Numbered from the stretch's first letter, positions 7,739-17,624 are shown. The stretch: 64,000 bases of DNA from an uncultured Atopobiaceae bacterium (GCA_910579165.1 CAJTTF010000002.1:110339-174338), one strand, 5' to 3'. Program-made: numbers and translations. Notes: generated from the letters alone by a model not told the origin.

Positions 7739-10615
7739 CTATGTTTTAAGCTTCTTCTCAAACTCGCGCGTTTGCTTAAGAGCTTTTGCCAGAAACTTCC
7801 CGGTAATAGAGTTTTTGTTCTTAGCTACTTCCTCAGGCGTGCCCGTGGCTACAATCTCTCCCCCGCCATCTCCGCCGTTTGGTCCAAGATCAATGATGCG
7901 ATCGGCAACCTTTATGACGTCCAAGTTGTGCTCAATTACAAGCACGGTATTTCCAGCGTCTACCAAACGCTGCAACACTTGTAAGAGCTGACGCACATCA
8001 TCAAAGGAAAGACCCGTGGTAGGCTCATCCAAAATATAGAATGTCTTGCCGGTGGAGCGGCGATGAAGCTCCTTGGCAAGCTTAACGCGTTGCGCTTCCC
8101 CGCCAGAGAGCGTTGTGGCACTCTGTCCCAATTTAATATAACCAAGACCAACGTCGTAGAGCGTTTGCAACTTGTTCTTAATGGCAGGGATTGGACCAAA
8201 AAACGCAAGCGCCTCTTTTACCGACATATCCAACACGTCAGAGATGGTCTTATTGTGATAGGTGATTTCCAGCGTTTCTCTGTTGTAGCGCTTTCCTTCG
8301 CAAACCTCACAAGGGACATAGACATCAGGTAGGAAGTTCATCTCAATCTTAATCTGTCCGTCGCCCTTGCACGCTTCGCAGCGACCTCCGCTGACGTTAA
8401 ACGAGAAACGACCAGGCGAGTAGCCGCGCAATCTGGACTCAGGTGTGGAAGCAAATAGAGCGCGCAAATCATCCCAAAGCCCAATGTAAGTAGCAGGATT
8501 GGACCGCGGCGTGCGACCTATGGGCGATTGATCGATATCAATAACCTTATCAATTTCCTCAACACCCAAAAGCTCTTTATAAGGCCCAACAGGACGCTGA
8601 GAACGCTGGATGGCATTAGTGAGCGCAGGGGCGATTGTGTCGGTAACAAGTGACGACTTTCCGGATCCCGATACACCCGTCACCACGGTAAACGTACCAA
8701 ATTCAACGTGAGCATCTACGTTTTGAAGGTTATTAAGAGATGCTCCCTTAATAACGAGGGCGCCACGCCGAGGATCTCTGCGAGCTGGCGGCAGCGCTAT
8801 CACTTTTCTTCCGGAGAGATAGTCGCCCGTTAGAGATTTCTTACATGCCTCAATCTTCTTGGGCGTTCCCGCGCACACCACTTCACCGCCCATGATGCCA
8901 GCACCGGGACCCATATCAACAACGTAGTCAGCTGAACGAATAGTGTCTTCATCGTGCTCCACCACAATGACGGTGTTGCCAAGGTCGCGTAAGCGTTGCA
9001 GCGTTTGAATAAGGCGGTCATTATCGCGCTGATGAAGGCCGATGGAGGGTTCGTCCAAAATGTAGAGCACGCCCATAAGCCCTGCACCAATTTGTGTTGC
9101 AAGACGAATGCGCTGTGCCTCTCCGCCAGACAAAGTAGCGCTTGCGCGTGAAAGCGTTAAATAATCCAGGCCAACGTTCACCAAAAACCGCAGGCGCTCC
9201 ACAATCTCTTTAATAATGCGCTCGCCGATAAACGCCTGGCGCTCGTTCAGCGTGAGGTTCTCAAAAAACTCCAGAGATGCCTTGCAGGAAAGTTCGCAAA
9301 CCTCATAGATATTCTTCTCGCCTACGTTAACGGCAAGCATTTCAGGCTTCAAGCGTGCTCCTCCGCAGGTAGGACACGGTTCTTCTCGGATGTATTTTTC
9401 AAGACGAGCACGGATGCGTTCGTTGGTGGTCTCCGAGTATTTCTCAAAGAGTATGGAGCGAATGCCGGAAAAGGTGATATACCAGTGCGTGTGTCGTCCA
9501 TCCATCGTTACATAATCAACGCGAATCTTCTCGCTGCCCAAACCGTCCAAAAATGCTGCCTGTACCTCAGGGGAAAGTTTGTTCCAGGCCTTCTTAGTAG
9601 AGACCCCCAAATGCTTAGCAACAGCAGCGAAGATCTGAGGATAGTAGTTAGAACGCCCAAAAAATGATCCAAAAACGCCATCGGCGATGGATTTTTTTGG
9701 GTCTTCAATCAAAGCCTCAGCATCAACAACACGGCGCACACCCAAGCCGTCACAATCTGGACAGGCGCCATACGGAGCATTAAAAGAAAAGTCGCGCGGT
9801 TGGAGCTCGTCGATAGAATGACCATGAATAGGACAGGCAAGCGCAAGCGAATAGGTAAGAAGCTCCTCAGGCATGGCCTCAGGGTTATCTCGATCAGCCA
9901 GAAGAAAGACTTCTACCTTGCCCTGTGCTGCTTTCGTAGCTTGCTCAATTGCCTCTGCAATGCGCGAGCGAGCATCCTTCTTAATCACAACGCGATCGAC
10001 GACCACCTCAATGTTATGCCTCAACTTCTTATCGAGACGTATGTCGTCCTCAAGCTCCTGAACTTCACCGTCAATCCGGACGCGCGCATACCCTTCACGT
10101 TTCAAATCCTGAAAGAGCTTAGTGTACTCACCTTTTCTGTCCTTAACAACCGGTGCCAACACAAAAGCGCGTCTACCGTCAGCTGCTTCCAGAATCTTAT
10201 CAACTACTTGATCGGTGGTTTGACGCTCAATAACACGGCCGCACTCAGGGCAATGGGGTGTGCCAATGCGAGCGAAGAGAAGGCGCAGGTAATCATAGAT
10301 TTCTGTCACCGTGCCCACCGTTGAACGCGGGTTTTTAGAGGTGGTCTTTTGGTCGATAGACACAGCGGGACTTAAGCCTTCAATGGAATCAACATCAGGT
10401 TTATCCATCTGGCCTAAAAACTGACGGGCGTACGACGAAAGACTTTCTACATAGCGACGCTGTCCTTCGGCGTAGATGGTGTCAAAGGCAAGCGAAGATT
10501 TGCCAGATCCGGAAAGGCCCGTAATGACTACGAGCTCATCGCGCGGAATCTCCACATTGATATTGGCAAGATTATGCTCACGCGCGCCATGTATGACAAT
10601 TGCATCTTGAGCCAT
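7739..10615 (-). CDS. uvrA: Excinuclease ABC subunit A
   Basis: UvrA is the damage-sensing ATPase of nucleotide excision repair and works with UvrB and UvrC. The 958-residue product has two ABC modules with Walker A motifs GLSGSGKSSLA and GVSGSGKSSLV, two LSGGEAQR signatures, and Walker B sequences ILDEPSIGL and ILDEPTTGL. Zinc-binding CxxC pairs are visible (CPECG; CEACKGDG with CEVCEGKRYN). It starts 18 bp after the uvrB stop and is certainly co-transcribed with it. The length is standard. No damage to the frame was seen. Confidence 0.98.
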   Translation of the reverse strand: MAQDAIVIHGAREHNLANINVEIPRDELVVITGLSGSGKSSLAFDTIYAEGQRRYVESLSSYARQFLGQMDKPDVDSIEGLSPAVSIDQKTTSKNPRSTVGTVTEIYDYLRLLFARIGTPHCPECGRVIERQTTDQVVDKILEAADGRRAFVLAPVVKDRKGEYTKLFQDLKREGYARVRIDGEVQELEDDIRLDKKLRHNIEVVVDRVVIKKDARSRIAEAIEQATKAAQGKVEVFLLADRDNPEAMPEELLTYSLALACPIHGHSIDELQPRDFSFNAPYGACPDCDGLGVRRVVDAEALIEDPKKSIADGVFGSFFGRSNYYPQIFAAVAKHLGVSTKKAWNKLSPEVQAAFLDGLGSEKIRVDYVTMDGRHTHWYITFSGIRSILFEKYSETTNERIRARLEKYIREEPCPTCGGARLKPEMLAVNVGEKNIYEVCELSCKASLEFFENLTLNERQAFIGERIIKEIVERLRFLVNVGLDYLTLSRASATLSGGEAQRIRLATQIGAGLMGVLYILDEPSIGLHQRDNDRLIQTLQRLRDLGNTVIVVEHDEDTIRSADYVVDMGPGAGIMGGEVVCAGTPKKIEACKKSLTGDYLSGRKVIALPPARRDPRRGALVIKGASLNNLQNVDAHVEFGTFTVVTGVSGSGKSSLVTDTIAPALTNAIQRSQRPVGPYKELLGVEEIDKVIDIDQSPIGRTPRSNPATYIGLWDDLRALFASTPESRLRGYSPGRFSFNVSGGRCEACKGDGQIKIEMNFLPDVYVPCEVCEGKRYNRETLEITYHNKTISDVLDMSVKEALAFFGPIPAIKNKLQTLYDVGLGYIKLGQSATTLSGGEAQRVKLAKELHRRSTGKTFYILDEPTTGLSFDDVRQLLQVLQRLVDAGNTVLVIEHNLDVIKVADRIIDLGPNGGDGGGEIVATGTPEEVAKNKNSITGKFLAKALKQTREFEKKLKT

Positions 10616-10633
10616 ATTGTTCTCCTCCCCCTC

Positions 10634-12928
10634 CTACTTCTTGTACCGCTTTCTCTGTGGGCGTTTGCGCGACGCATGCGCAGAACCCTTCCGCCCACCA
10701 CTCTTTAGCCGAGCAATAATGGCATCCTCATCGCTTCCCGTCAAGAGCTTCTGGACCTCAATAACCTCATCACGGATGCCGGCGGCGGCCTCAAAGTCCA
10801 TCGCCTCAGAAGCGGCTTGCATCTCTGCCTCCAGATTAGCAATAATTGCTTGAGCTTCGTCCTTGGGCAGGCTTTTTAGCTCATTCGCAAGCTTCTGTGC
10901 ACGCGACTCCCTCTCTCCTCCCGTTGCGGGCGAGAAGAACTCACCATGGTCCGTACCACCTGATCCGCGATCCTTTCCCTCAAGGGTAGCGGATGCCTCT
11001 TCAATGAAGCCCGTAATGTCGTTGATGGTCTTTTTGATGGTTTTCGGCTTAATGCCATGTTCTTTATTAAATGCTTCCTGAATCTCACGACGACGTGCGG
11101 TCTCTTCAATGGCTTGACGCATAGAGTCGGTGATTTTATCGGCATACATAATGACTTCGCCAGAAGCATTACGTGCGCCTCTTCCCATCGTTTGAATGAG
11201 CGAACGCCTATTGCGCAAGAATCCTTCCTTATCCGCGTCGAGAATGGCCACGAGCGATACCTCAGGGATATCAAGGCCTTCGCGCAGCAAATTGATTCCT
11301 ACAAGAACATCGATCTTTCCCATTCTGAGATCACGGATAATATCAACGCGTTCAAGCGTTCCCGTATCGGAATGCATATAGTTGGATTTGATACCAAGGT
11401 CTAAGAGATGATCGTTGAGATCTTCTGCCATCCTTTTTGTGAGCGTTGTGACGAGCACGCGCTCCTTGTTTCCAACGCGTTCTTTGATTTCTGATGTCAG
11501 ATCATCAATTTGTCCCCGGATAGGTCGCACATCTACCTTGGGATCGAGAAGGCCGGTGGGACGGTTAATCATCTCAACATAGCGCTTAGAAACAGACTCC
11601 TCATATTCTCCCGGCGTGGCAGAGACATAGATAAACTGGGGAATACGTGCCTCAAACTCATCAAATCGAAGCGGACGATTATCCAGGGCGGAAGGAAGGC
11701 GAAACCCATGCTCTACGAGGGTAATTTTGCGCGACCGGTCGCCCTCGTGCATACCTCGAATTTGTGGGATCGTAACGTGTGACTCATCCACAATGCAAAT
11801 CATATCCTTAGGAAAATAGTCGATTAAGGTATAGGGAGGCTCTCCTGGACGACGTCCATCCAAGTGGCGCGAGTAGTTCTCAATGCCCGTACAAAATCCC
11901 ATCGTCTCAAGCATCTCTAAATCGTATGTAGTCCGTTGCGAAAGGCGCTGCGCCTCAAGGAGTTTATCGGCACTTTTGAGCTCACGGACGCGCTGTCCCA
12001 GCTCATCGGAGATGGATTTGAGCGCTTGATTCACACGCGGGCGCTCGGTTACGTAGTGCGAGGCAGGCCAGATGGGAATCGCATTAAATTCCTGCAGTAT
12101 ATCTCCTGTAACCTCATCAATCTCTGCAATTTTTTCAATCACATCACCAAAAAACTCAACATGAAGAGGATGCTCAGCATAGGGCGGAAACACATCCACA
12201 GAATCGCCCTTAACCCTAAAGGTGCCACGAGCAAGATCAATGTCATTGCGATCATATTGGATGCCGATAAGACTTTTGATGAATTCATCACGCTCAAGGG
12301 GAGTATCGCGCGAAATCGTAGGAGCAAGACCAGCGTACGTTTCAGGAGAGCCAATGCCGTAGATACAAGACACGGATGCCACCACGATGACGTCACGCCT
12401 GGAGAGCAGCGAAGCCGTAGCCTGATGACGGAGCTTCTCAACTTCCTCGTTGATGCTGGCGTCTTTCTCGATATAGGTATCAGATTGCGGAACATAGGCC
12501 TCTGGCTGATAATAGTCGTAGTAGGAAACAAAGTAGACGACGGCGTTGTTGGGGAACATCTCGCGCATCTCTGCTGCTACTTGTGCCGCAAGCGTTTTGT
12601 TGGGCTCCAAGATAAGAGCTGGACGATTGAGCTTTTCGATCGTCTTAGCCATGGTATAGGTTTTTCCAGAACCCGTAACTCCCATGAGGGTTTGGTAGCG
12701 TAGCCCCTCTTCAATGCCGCCGGCCAGCTTTTGAATGGCTTCCGGCTGATCTCCTGCAGGTTCATAGGGAGTCTCAACGCGCAGGGCGCGCCCTTTTCCT
12801 TCTACACCAAAACGCCTTAGCTGATCAGCAACTTCTTGATGATTGCCTGCAAGAGCTGCGTCAGAATCTGTGTTGCCACTAGGACTGGGGTTATCGCTAA
12901 GATAGTTGTGAGACTTGTTGTTAGGCAT
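10634..12928 (-). CDS. uvrB: Excinuclease ABC subunit B
   Basis: UvrB is the helicase-like core of nucleotide excision repair that verifies damage and recruits UvrC. Visible motifs are Walker A GVTGSGKTYTMA, the beta-hairpin region YYDYYQPEAYVP, SCIYGIGSPE, Walker B CIVDESHVT, YVSATPGEYE and the C-terminal UVR motif near MDFEAAAGIRDEV. The ATG at 12926-12928 has AGAGGGA upstream and overlaps the end of the transglycosylase gene by 8 bp; an in-frame ATG at 12964 lies inside that gene. The N-terminus carries about 30 extra hydrophilic residues and the C-terminus a basic tail (KRPQRKRYKK). Confidence 0.97.
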   Translation of the reverse strand: MPNNKSHNYLSDNPSPSGNTDSDAALAGNHQEVADQLRRFGVEGKGRALRVETPYEPAGDQPEAIQKLAGGIEEGLRYQTLMGVTGSGKTYTMAKTIEKLNRPALILEPNKTLAAQVAAEMREMFPNNAVVYFVSYYDYYQPEAYVPQSDTYIEKDASINEEVEKLRHQATASLLSRRDVIVVASVSCIYGIGSPETYAGLAPTISRDTPLERDEFIKSLIGIQYDRNDIDLARGTFRVKGDSVDVFPPYAEHPLHVEFFGDVIEKIAEIDEVTGDILQEFNAIPIWPASHYVTERPRVNQALKSISDELGQRVRELKSADKLLEAQRLSQRTTYDLEMLETMGFCTGIENYSRHLDGRRPGEPPYTLIDYFPKDMICIVDESHVTIPQIRGMHEGDRSRKITLVEHGFRLPSALDNRPLRFDEFEARIPQFIYVSATPGEYEESVSKRYVEMINRPTGLLDPKVDVRPIRGQIDDLTSEIKERVGNKERVLVTTLTKRMAEDLNDHLLDLGIKSNYMHSDTGTLERVDIIRDLRMGKIDVLVGINLLREGLDIPEVSLVAILDADKEGFLRNRRSLIQTMGRGARNASGEVIMYADKITDSMRQAIEETARRREIQEAFNKEHGIKPKTIKKTINDITGFIEEASATLEGKDRGSGGTDHGEFFSPATGGERESRAQKLANELKSLPKDEAQAIIANLEAEMQAASEAMDFEAAAGIRDEVIEVQKLLTGSDEDAIIARLKSGGRKGSAHASRKRPQRKRYKK

Positions 12929-13571
12929 TAATTCCCTCTGGGTAGAGCTTAGCGTACTGAGCATAGGCCTCAGTTACATTATCTAAGTATGCCCGTGTCT
13001 CGGGGTAGGTAATCGTTTCCGAGAAATCGCTCTCCAGAAGAGTGGCGGTGGTGATCCAGGAACTCGCCGCATTGGGGCCTGCGTTATAGGCTGCAATGGC
13101 CTCGTCCTGTGAGCTCGTGATGGAGAGGAGATAGCTGAGATAGCAGGTTCCATACATGATATTAGTGCGAGAGTTTGCAAGATCATCCGTAGAATAACGG
13201 CTGCTGTTGATTAGTCCGCGCGAAGCACACTCCTCTGCGGTCTGCGGCATCATCTGCATAAGCCCAATCGCGCCAGCTGGACTTTTTGCCGCTTCTTGCC
13301 AGTTGGACTCAATCTTGATGACTGCACAAATGAGGTACTCGTCTACGTCATATGCCTCAGAAGCAGCCACGATTGTCTCGGGATACTTAACGGGATAAAA
13401 GAGCGAGCGCTGCATCTGGTTGGGCATAGCAGCAAAAAAGAGAGCAATGCATATAAGCAGCGTACAAATAGTGATTGGGATGGCTCTAAACCATCGCCAA
13501 AATTTGAGTTTCTTACGGGGTAGAGGCCGCACAAGGTGCGCAATGAAGGGATTTCTGCGTGTGGGGCTCAT
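12921..13571 (-). CDS. Membrane-anchored lytic transglycosylase
   Basis: SLT-type (family 1 fold) lytic transglycosylase, expected to cleave peptidoglycan with 1,6-anhydro product formation outside the membrane. A basic N-terminus and one membrane segment (about residues 29-48) anchor it. The catalytic glutamate is in AVIKIESNW (Glu88), followed by GAIGLMQMMPQTA and AAYNAGPNA, the standard motifs. The 216-residue length fits a minimal SLT domain. The start overlaps the coaE stop (ATGA) and the stop overlaps the uvrB start, so it is translationally coupled inside a repair operon. Its link to that operon's function is unknown. Confidence 0.9.
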   Translation of the reverse strand: MSPTRRNPFIAHLVRPLPRKKLKFWRWFRAIPITICTLLICIALFFAAMPNQMQRSLFYPVKYPETIVAASEAYDVDEYLICAVIKIESNWQEAAKSPAGAIGLMQMMPQTAEECASRGLINSSRYSTDDLANSRTNIMYGTCYLSYLLSITSSQDEAIAAYNAGPNAASSWITTATLLESDFSETITYPETRAYLDNVTEAYAQYAKLYPEGINA

Positions 13572-14197
13572 ACGGTATTACTATCCTTTGCGCGGCTAAC
13601 AATAGCGGAGGCCGCTTCCTCCAAATCAAATGGATCACCGGTGTTGTGTATAACGCTTGAGAAGAACGGTTGGTTTGAAGATGCTATCCTCACCAGTTCC
13701 TCATCGCTTGGCTGCAATGCGGCGCGCTGCGTAAAATCCTGCGGAGACATGCCTTTCTTTTCTGCACGCTCAAGACGCTGAGCGAGAGGAGCCTTCAGCA
13801 CAACAATTTCGTCTGCAAGATTGAGCGCTTCTCCCATTCTATCCAGGCAGGGAATCTCTACTATGCATAGGACATGGGGAGACTCTTGTTTTATGCGTGA
13901 AAGGTTCCTTTTGAGCTCAGTAAATATTGCGGGAAGCTCTATAGCTTCTAGCTGGCGCGTTGCTTCCTTGGTGGCAAACGCTTTACGTGCGAGCAGACCA
14001 CGCCTCAGATTACCTTCAGAATCCAGGACATCATCACCAAAGATTTGAGCAATCTCCTCTAAGAGCGGAGAACCCGTGGCAAGGACTTTACGCGAAACTT
14101 CGTCTAGATCAATGCGAATAGCGCCCTTAGTTTGCAGGAGGCTCGCAAGTGTTGATTTACCACTTGCAATGCCTCCTGCTAGAAATACAACATACAT
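13568..14197 (-). CDS. coaE: Dephospho-CoA kinase
   Basis: CoaE phosphorylates dephospho-CoA in the last step of CoA synthesis. The P-loop AGGIASGKSTLA sits at the N-terminus, followed by RIDLDEVSRKVL (usual form DADxIxR) and, later, EIPCLDRMGE and LAQRLERAEKKGMSP. I use the ATG at 14195-14197, giving 209 residues that start MYVVFLAGG; the ATG at 14227 adds a stub with no family resemblance. coaE next to rpsA is a common arrangement in actinobacteria. It overlaps the transglycosylase gene by 4 bp. Confidence 0.93.
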   Translation of the reverse strand: MYVVFLAGGIASGKSTLASLLQTKGAIRIDLDEVSRKVLATGSPLLEEIAQIFGDDVLDSEGNLRRGLLARKAFATKEATRQLEAIELPAIFTELKRNLSRIKQESPHVLCIVEIPCLDRMGEALNLADEIVVLKAPLAQRLERAEKKGMSPQDFTQRAALQPSDEELVRIASSNQPFFSSVIHNTGDPFDLEEAASAIVSRAKDSNTV

Positions 14198-14242
14198 AGA
14201 AAACTCATCGTAGATGAGCCGGCACAAACTGCCAGGGACACG

Positions 14243-15784
14243 CTAGGCGCTCTCCCCTTCGCCGTCGGCCTTTTTATCAGCTGCTGCATCTTTGGCATCT
14301 GCCACAGAGTCCTTCTCTTCCTCCTTGGCTTCATCTGCTTTAACATCCTTTTTAGGCTCTTCTTTAGGCTGTGACTCTGGCTTCGTCTCAGTCTCAGTCT
14401 CAGTCTCAGTCTCAGTCTCAGCCTCTTCCTTAGCCTCAGCCTTGGCCTCAGCTTCCTTGTCTTTAGCCTCGTCCTTGGCATCCTCGCCCTTAGTCTCAGT
14501 AGAAAGGCCAGCCGATTCTGCCAGCTTCTTGGCAACCTCTGCGTCTAATGCATCGACGACCGTGGCACCACCGGTGCTCTTCACGGCTGCTTCACTCTCA
14601 GTGCCCGCGTCATCACCAGCATCTCCATCCTCGCTCTTCTGAGCAGGAACATCCTCGCGACCCTCAACCTTGATTTCAATGCCAAGGTCAGCCGCAGCTT
14701 CCTTCATAGAGAGAGAAATGCGACGGCGTTCAAGGTCAACGTCCATAACTTTTACTTTGACAGGTTCGCCCACCTTGGTAACCTGTGCAGGTGCATCAAT
14801 ATGGCCAGGAGCCATCTCAGAGATGTGCACAAGACCCTCAACACCTTCACTCAGGTCTACAAAGGCACCAAAGGGCACAAGCTTAGTGATGGTTCCGTCC
14901 ACAATGTTGCCCACAGGGTACTTCTCGACAAGAGCAGCCCATGGATCTTCTTGCGTCTGCTTAAGTCCAAGAGAAATACGCTCGCGGTTCAAATCAACCT
15001 CAAGAACTTCAACATCAACCTCGTCGCCTACCTTGACAACTTCAGAAGGATGATTGATGTGGTTCCAGGAAAGTTCTGAAATGTGAATAAGGCCGTCAAG
15101 ACCGCCCAAATCCACGAAAGCACCAAAGTCCACGAGAGAAGAAATCGTTCCCTTAAGACGCATGCCAGTCTGGAGCTTGGCCAGGATTTCGCTGCGTTCT
15201 GCCCTACGAGCATCTTCCAAAATGGCACGACGTGAAAGAACAACGTTATTGCGGTTGCGATCCATTTCGATAATGCGTGCCTCAATTTTGGTGCCCAAGA
15301 ACGTGTTTAAATCGTGCACACGGCGAAGGTCAACCAGGGATGCGGGTAAGAAGCCGCGGAGGCCAATATCAAGGATAAGGCCGCCTTTAACCACTTCAAT
15401 GACCTCACCCTCAACCGGTTGGCCATTGTTAAACAGATCCTCAACACGCTTCCAGGCATGCTCATATTCTGCACGCTTCTTAGAAAGGATGAGGCGGCCA
15501 TCTTTGTCCTCTTTCTGAAGGACTAAGCACTCAATAGTCTCCCCCACAGATACAATCTCATCAGGATTTGTATCCTTTCTGATGGAGAGTTCTTTGGCGG
15601 GAATGACACCTTCGGACTTAAAACCAATGTCCACAAGTACCTCGTCGTGCTCAATCTGCACAACAGTGCCCGTCACCAAATCACCATCATCAAACATAGA
15701 GATTGTGGAGTCGATCAAGGAATTCATATCCCCTTGCTCGACATCTTCATACGAAAACACGGATGGATTTTGAAGCTCACTCAC
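14243..15784 (-). CDS. rpsA: 30S ribosomal protein S1
   Basis: S1 helps mRNA bind the 30S subunit. The 513-residue protein has four S1 RNA-binding repeats, seen as GDLVTGTVVQIEHDEVLVDIG, GQPVEGEVIEVVKGGLILDIG, GMRLKGTISSLVDFGAFVDLG and GNIVDGTITKLVPFGAFVDLS (about residues 35-360). A long acidic alanine/glutamate tail follows, with a Glu-Thr dipeptide run from a hexanucleotide repeat. The start is GTG at 15782-15784 with a strong AAGGGGA seven bases upstream. It heads the run coaE-transglycosylase-uvrB-uvrA-murJ. Confidence 0.96.
   Translation of the reverse strand: MSELQNPSVFSYEDVEQGDMNSLIDSTISMFDDGDLVTGTVVQIEHDEVLVDIGFKSEGVIPAKELSIRKDTNPDEIVSVGETIECLVLQKEDKDGRLILSKKRAEYEHAWKRVEDLFNNGQPVEGEVIEVVKGGLILDIGLRGFLPASLVDLRRVHDLNTFLGTKIEARIIEMDRNRNNVVLSRRAILEDARRAERSEILAKLQTGMRLKGTISSLVDFGAFVDLGGLDGLIHISELSWNHINHPSEVVKVGDEVDVEVLEVDLNRERISLGLKQTQEDPWAALVEKYPVGNIVDGTITKLVPFGAFVDLSEGVEGLVHISEMAPGHIDAPAQVTKVGEPVKVKVMDVDLERRRISLSMKEAAADLGIEIKVEGREDVPAQKSEDGDAGDDAGTESEAAVKSTGGATVVDALDAEVAKKLAESAGLSTETKGEDAKDEAKDKEAEAKAEAKEEAETETETETETETKPESQPKEEPKKDVKADEAKEEEKDSVADAKDAAADKKADGEGESA
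14385..14420 (-). repeat. Hexanucleotide tandem repeat in rpsA tail, 6 units
   Basis: Six uninterrupted copies of GTCTCA on the plus strand (TGAGAC on the coding strand) encode a run of Glu-Thr dipeptides in the C-terminal tail of S1. Units of six keep the frame, so copy-number change would alter only tail length. Confidence 0.95.
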
Positions 15785-16247
15785 TTCGGTCCCCTTTCAG
15801 GTTTGGGACCCTAGGAAGAACGGAAAAGGCGGAGATTAACGCAGGTGACGAGGTATAAATCGAGGTGGACAGATACGTCGTTGTTTACAGTTATTCTCGT
15901 GGTTTACAGTTCATGCTCTGGGGCCTACATTTCTTTACACAACACCTGGTGTTTTATCAGATGCGTGCCTTGCTTTATGCGAGAAGAATACTACCTAATA
16001 ATCCCCTTGCGCTCAATACTCATGAGAAAAATTCATAACGTGCCGATAAATTACTGGCGCCTTGAATAGCTTGCAGGCGGGATAGAGAAATAGGGTAAGG
16101 CGCGGATTTCAAACAGTTTGGACTCCATCCAAAACTCGTCCGCTATCCTTACTTTTTTTCTTACTGACTCGATTGCCCTTATCTCTTAAAGAGCTGTTAT
16201 CTTAGTTCTTATTACTAGACTTAATCTTTGCTTTTATTGCCTTTTGT
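15785..16247. other. 463-bp gap upstream of rpsA without a convincing gene
   Basis: The gap separates the BspA-like gene (stop at 16248) from rpsA (start 15784). A 74-codon plus-strand frame at 15845-16069 has no ribosome site and no recognisable sequence, so I do not call it. The rpsA promoter must lie here, but I could not pick a clear -35/-10 pair. The only notable elements are the two GTNGTTTACAG copies. No clear terminator for the BspA-like gene was seen. Confidence 0.6.
15880..15909 (-). promoter_or_regulatory. Paired 11-mer upstream of rpsA-uvrBA operon
   Basis: GTTGTTTACAG at 15880-15890 and GTGGTTTACAG at 15899-15909 (plus strand) are direct repeats 19 bp apart. They lie about 96-125 nt upstream of the rpsA GTG. 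The same motif and spacing recur upstream of nanE-uvrC, which suggests a shared regulator for the two operons that carry uvrA, uvrB and uvrC. Confidence 0.4.
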
Positions 16248-17624
16248 CTATTGCAAGCGGTTGCGGGTGAGACCATAGACAGAAGCAAGAAGGGCGAGTG
16301 TACCCATAAGTACTGCAACAACAGCGCTCGCAAGGGCAGCAAAGGTATCGCCTGTGACGGGCAGCACGTCTGTGTCTGATGCGGGCATTGCGTCAGGCGT
16401 AGGTTCTGGTGTTGGATCAGGTGTGGGGCCTGGAGGTGTGGGCTGTCTATCAAGCATATACGTGGTAAGACCTGGATGGGTCTCCTGGTAGGCCTTAAAC
16501 TCGTCAAAGCCCGTGAGAACAGCATCAGGTTCTGCAGAGAGATTGCCTTGTGTGCTTGAATTTGATGGCTGACCTTCTGCCGTGGTGCCCAGATAATAAG
16601 CATTCCAGGAGAGAGGCTCCTTGTAATCGAAGAATGTGCCAGAGGCCGTATCAGGCGTTGTTCCCTCCCCGGGCGCTAGAATACAAGATCCGGACATGGT
16701 TATCTTCTCAATATTGGGAATGTTACCCAGAATCTCGCCAGTGTCAGAATCAATAGCTAAAAACATACCGAAGCTTCCCTGTCCTGCTGGTGGAACAAGG
16801 TATCCAAGATCCAGCTCTTTTAAGCTATTGCAATTAGCAAACATGAGAGAGCAGTCTGTAAGATTTTCGGAGGAGAACATTGACATGTTAATTTCTTCAA
16901 GTTGCGTGCAGCCCAGAAACATGTGGCTCATATCCCTTACCACACCGGTATTAAAGGCATCAGGGAGCTCAAGGGAGGTGAGGGAAGAGCAGTTGTAAAA
17001 CATGGCTTCCATATTCTGTACCGCACCAGTATTAAATGCATCAGGGAGCGCAAGGGAGGTGAGGGAAGAGCAGTAGAAGAACATGGAGTTCATACTCGTT
17101 ACCGCACTGGTATCGAATGATGGTGCAAGGTCTACCGTGGCAAGAGACGCACAGTCATAGAAAAGGTTGGCAGCGTTGCCGGTTAAGCTTGTACTATCTT
17201 CCGCCTTAAACGTGGTCAGGTTATTTTTATGAGATGCAATCTCGCTTCTCAAGTCCTGTCCGTCGACACTGTATCCAGACTGAAGCGTACACGTTTTATA
17301 GTCCGCACTCCATACCACGCCTGTGAGATTTGAAGGAATAGCGGTGGCACTTTCTGTATCTTGCAAAGCACCGGGCTCGGATGCTTGCGCGCTCTCGCTA
17401 TTGTCGAGTGCAATCTGTTCGTTTGTTCCAAAAAGCTCTGCAATATTTGTCTTTACACCATCCAAAACGGATTGGATACCATCAGAAGCCGTTGTGAGAG
17501 CAGCTTGGAATGCACTTACGTCACTCTGCTTGGCTTCATCTTTTACTTCCGCTAAAGCAGGTGTAGTCACTGTTGCAGACAATAAGACAAGACAGCTTAC
17601 AAAGGTTACAAATAAACGTTTCAC
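16248..17624 (-). CDS. BspA-like leucine-rich-repeat surface protein with LPxTG anchor
   Basis: Predicted sortase-anchored adhesin-like protein. A signal peptide (KRLFVTFVSCLVLLSATVTT, cleavage near PALA) precedes a spacer and a block of DUF285/BspA-type repeats (MFFYCSSLTSLALPDAFNTG and relatives, about 27 residues each). A Pro/Thr-rich wall-spanning stretch (PGPTPDPTPEPTP) leads to LPVTGD, a hydrophobic segment and the basic tail RNRLQ. The start is GTG at 17622-17624, chosen because AAGGAG lies eight bases upstream; an ATG at 17681 precedes this ribosome site. The 458-residue product is monocistronic between rnhA and rpsA. Ligand unknown. Confidence 0.88.
   Translation of the reverse strand: MKRLFVTFVSCLVLLSATVTTPALAEVKDEAKQSDVSAFQAALTTASDGIQSVLDGVKTNIAELFGTNEQIALDNSESAQASEPGALQDTESATAIPSNLTGVVWSADYKTCTLQSGYSVDGQDLRSEIASHKNNLTTFKAEDSTSLTGNAANLFYDCASLATVDLAPSFDTSAVTSMNSMFFYCSSLTSLALPDAFNTGAVQNMEAMFYNCSSLTSLELPDAFNTGVVRDMSHMFLGCTQLEEINMSMFSSENLTDCSLMFANCNSLKELDLGYLVPPAGQGSFGMFLAIDSDTGEILGNIPNIEKITMSGSCILAPGEGTTPDTASGTFFDYKEPLSWNAYYLGTTAEGQPSNSSTQGNLSAEPDAVLTGFDEFKAYQETHPGLTTYMLDRQPTPPGPTPDPTPEPTPDAMPASDTDVLPVTGDTFAALASAVVAVLMGTLALLASVYGLTRNRLQ
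16941..17102 (-). repeat. 81-bp tandem repeat encoding BspA-type repeats
   Basis: Two adjacent 81-bp units (offset checked at GCATCAGGGAGC and CAAGGGAGGTGAGGGAAGAG) are nearly identical at the DNA level, which implies recent duplication within the repeat domain. Confidence 0.85.

Noticed and set aside
15845..16069. 74-codon plus-strand frame upstream of rpsA
   Set aside because: No ribosome site, no recognisable protein, and it overlaps the putative regulatory repeats.
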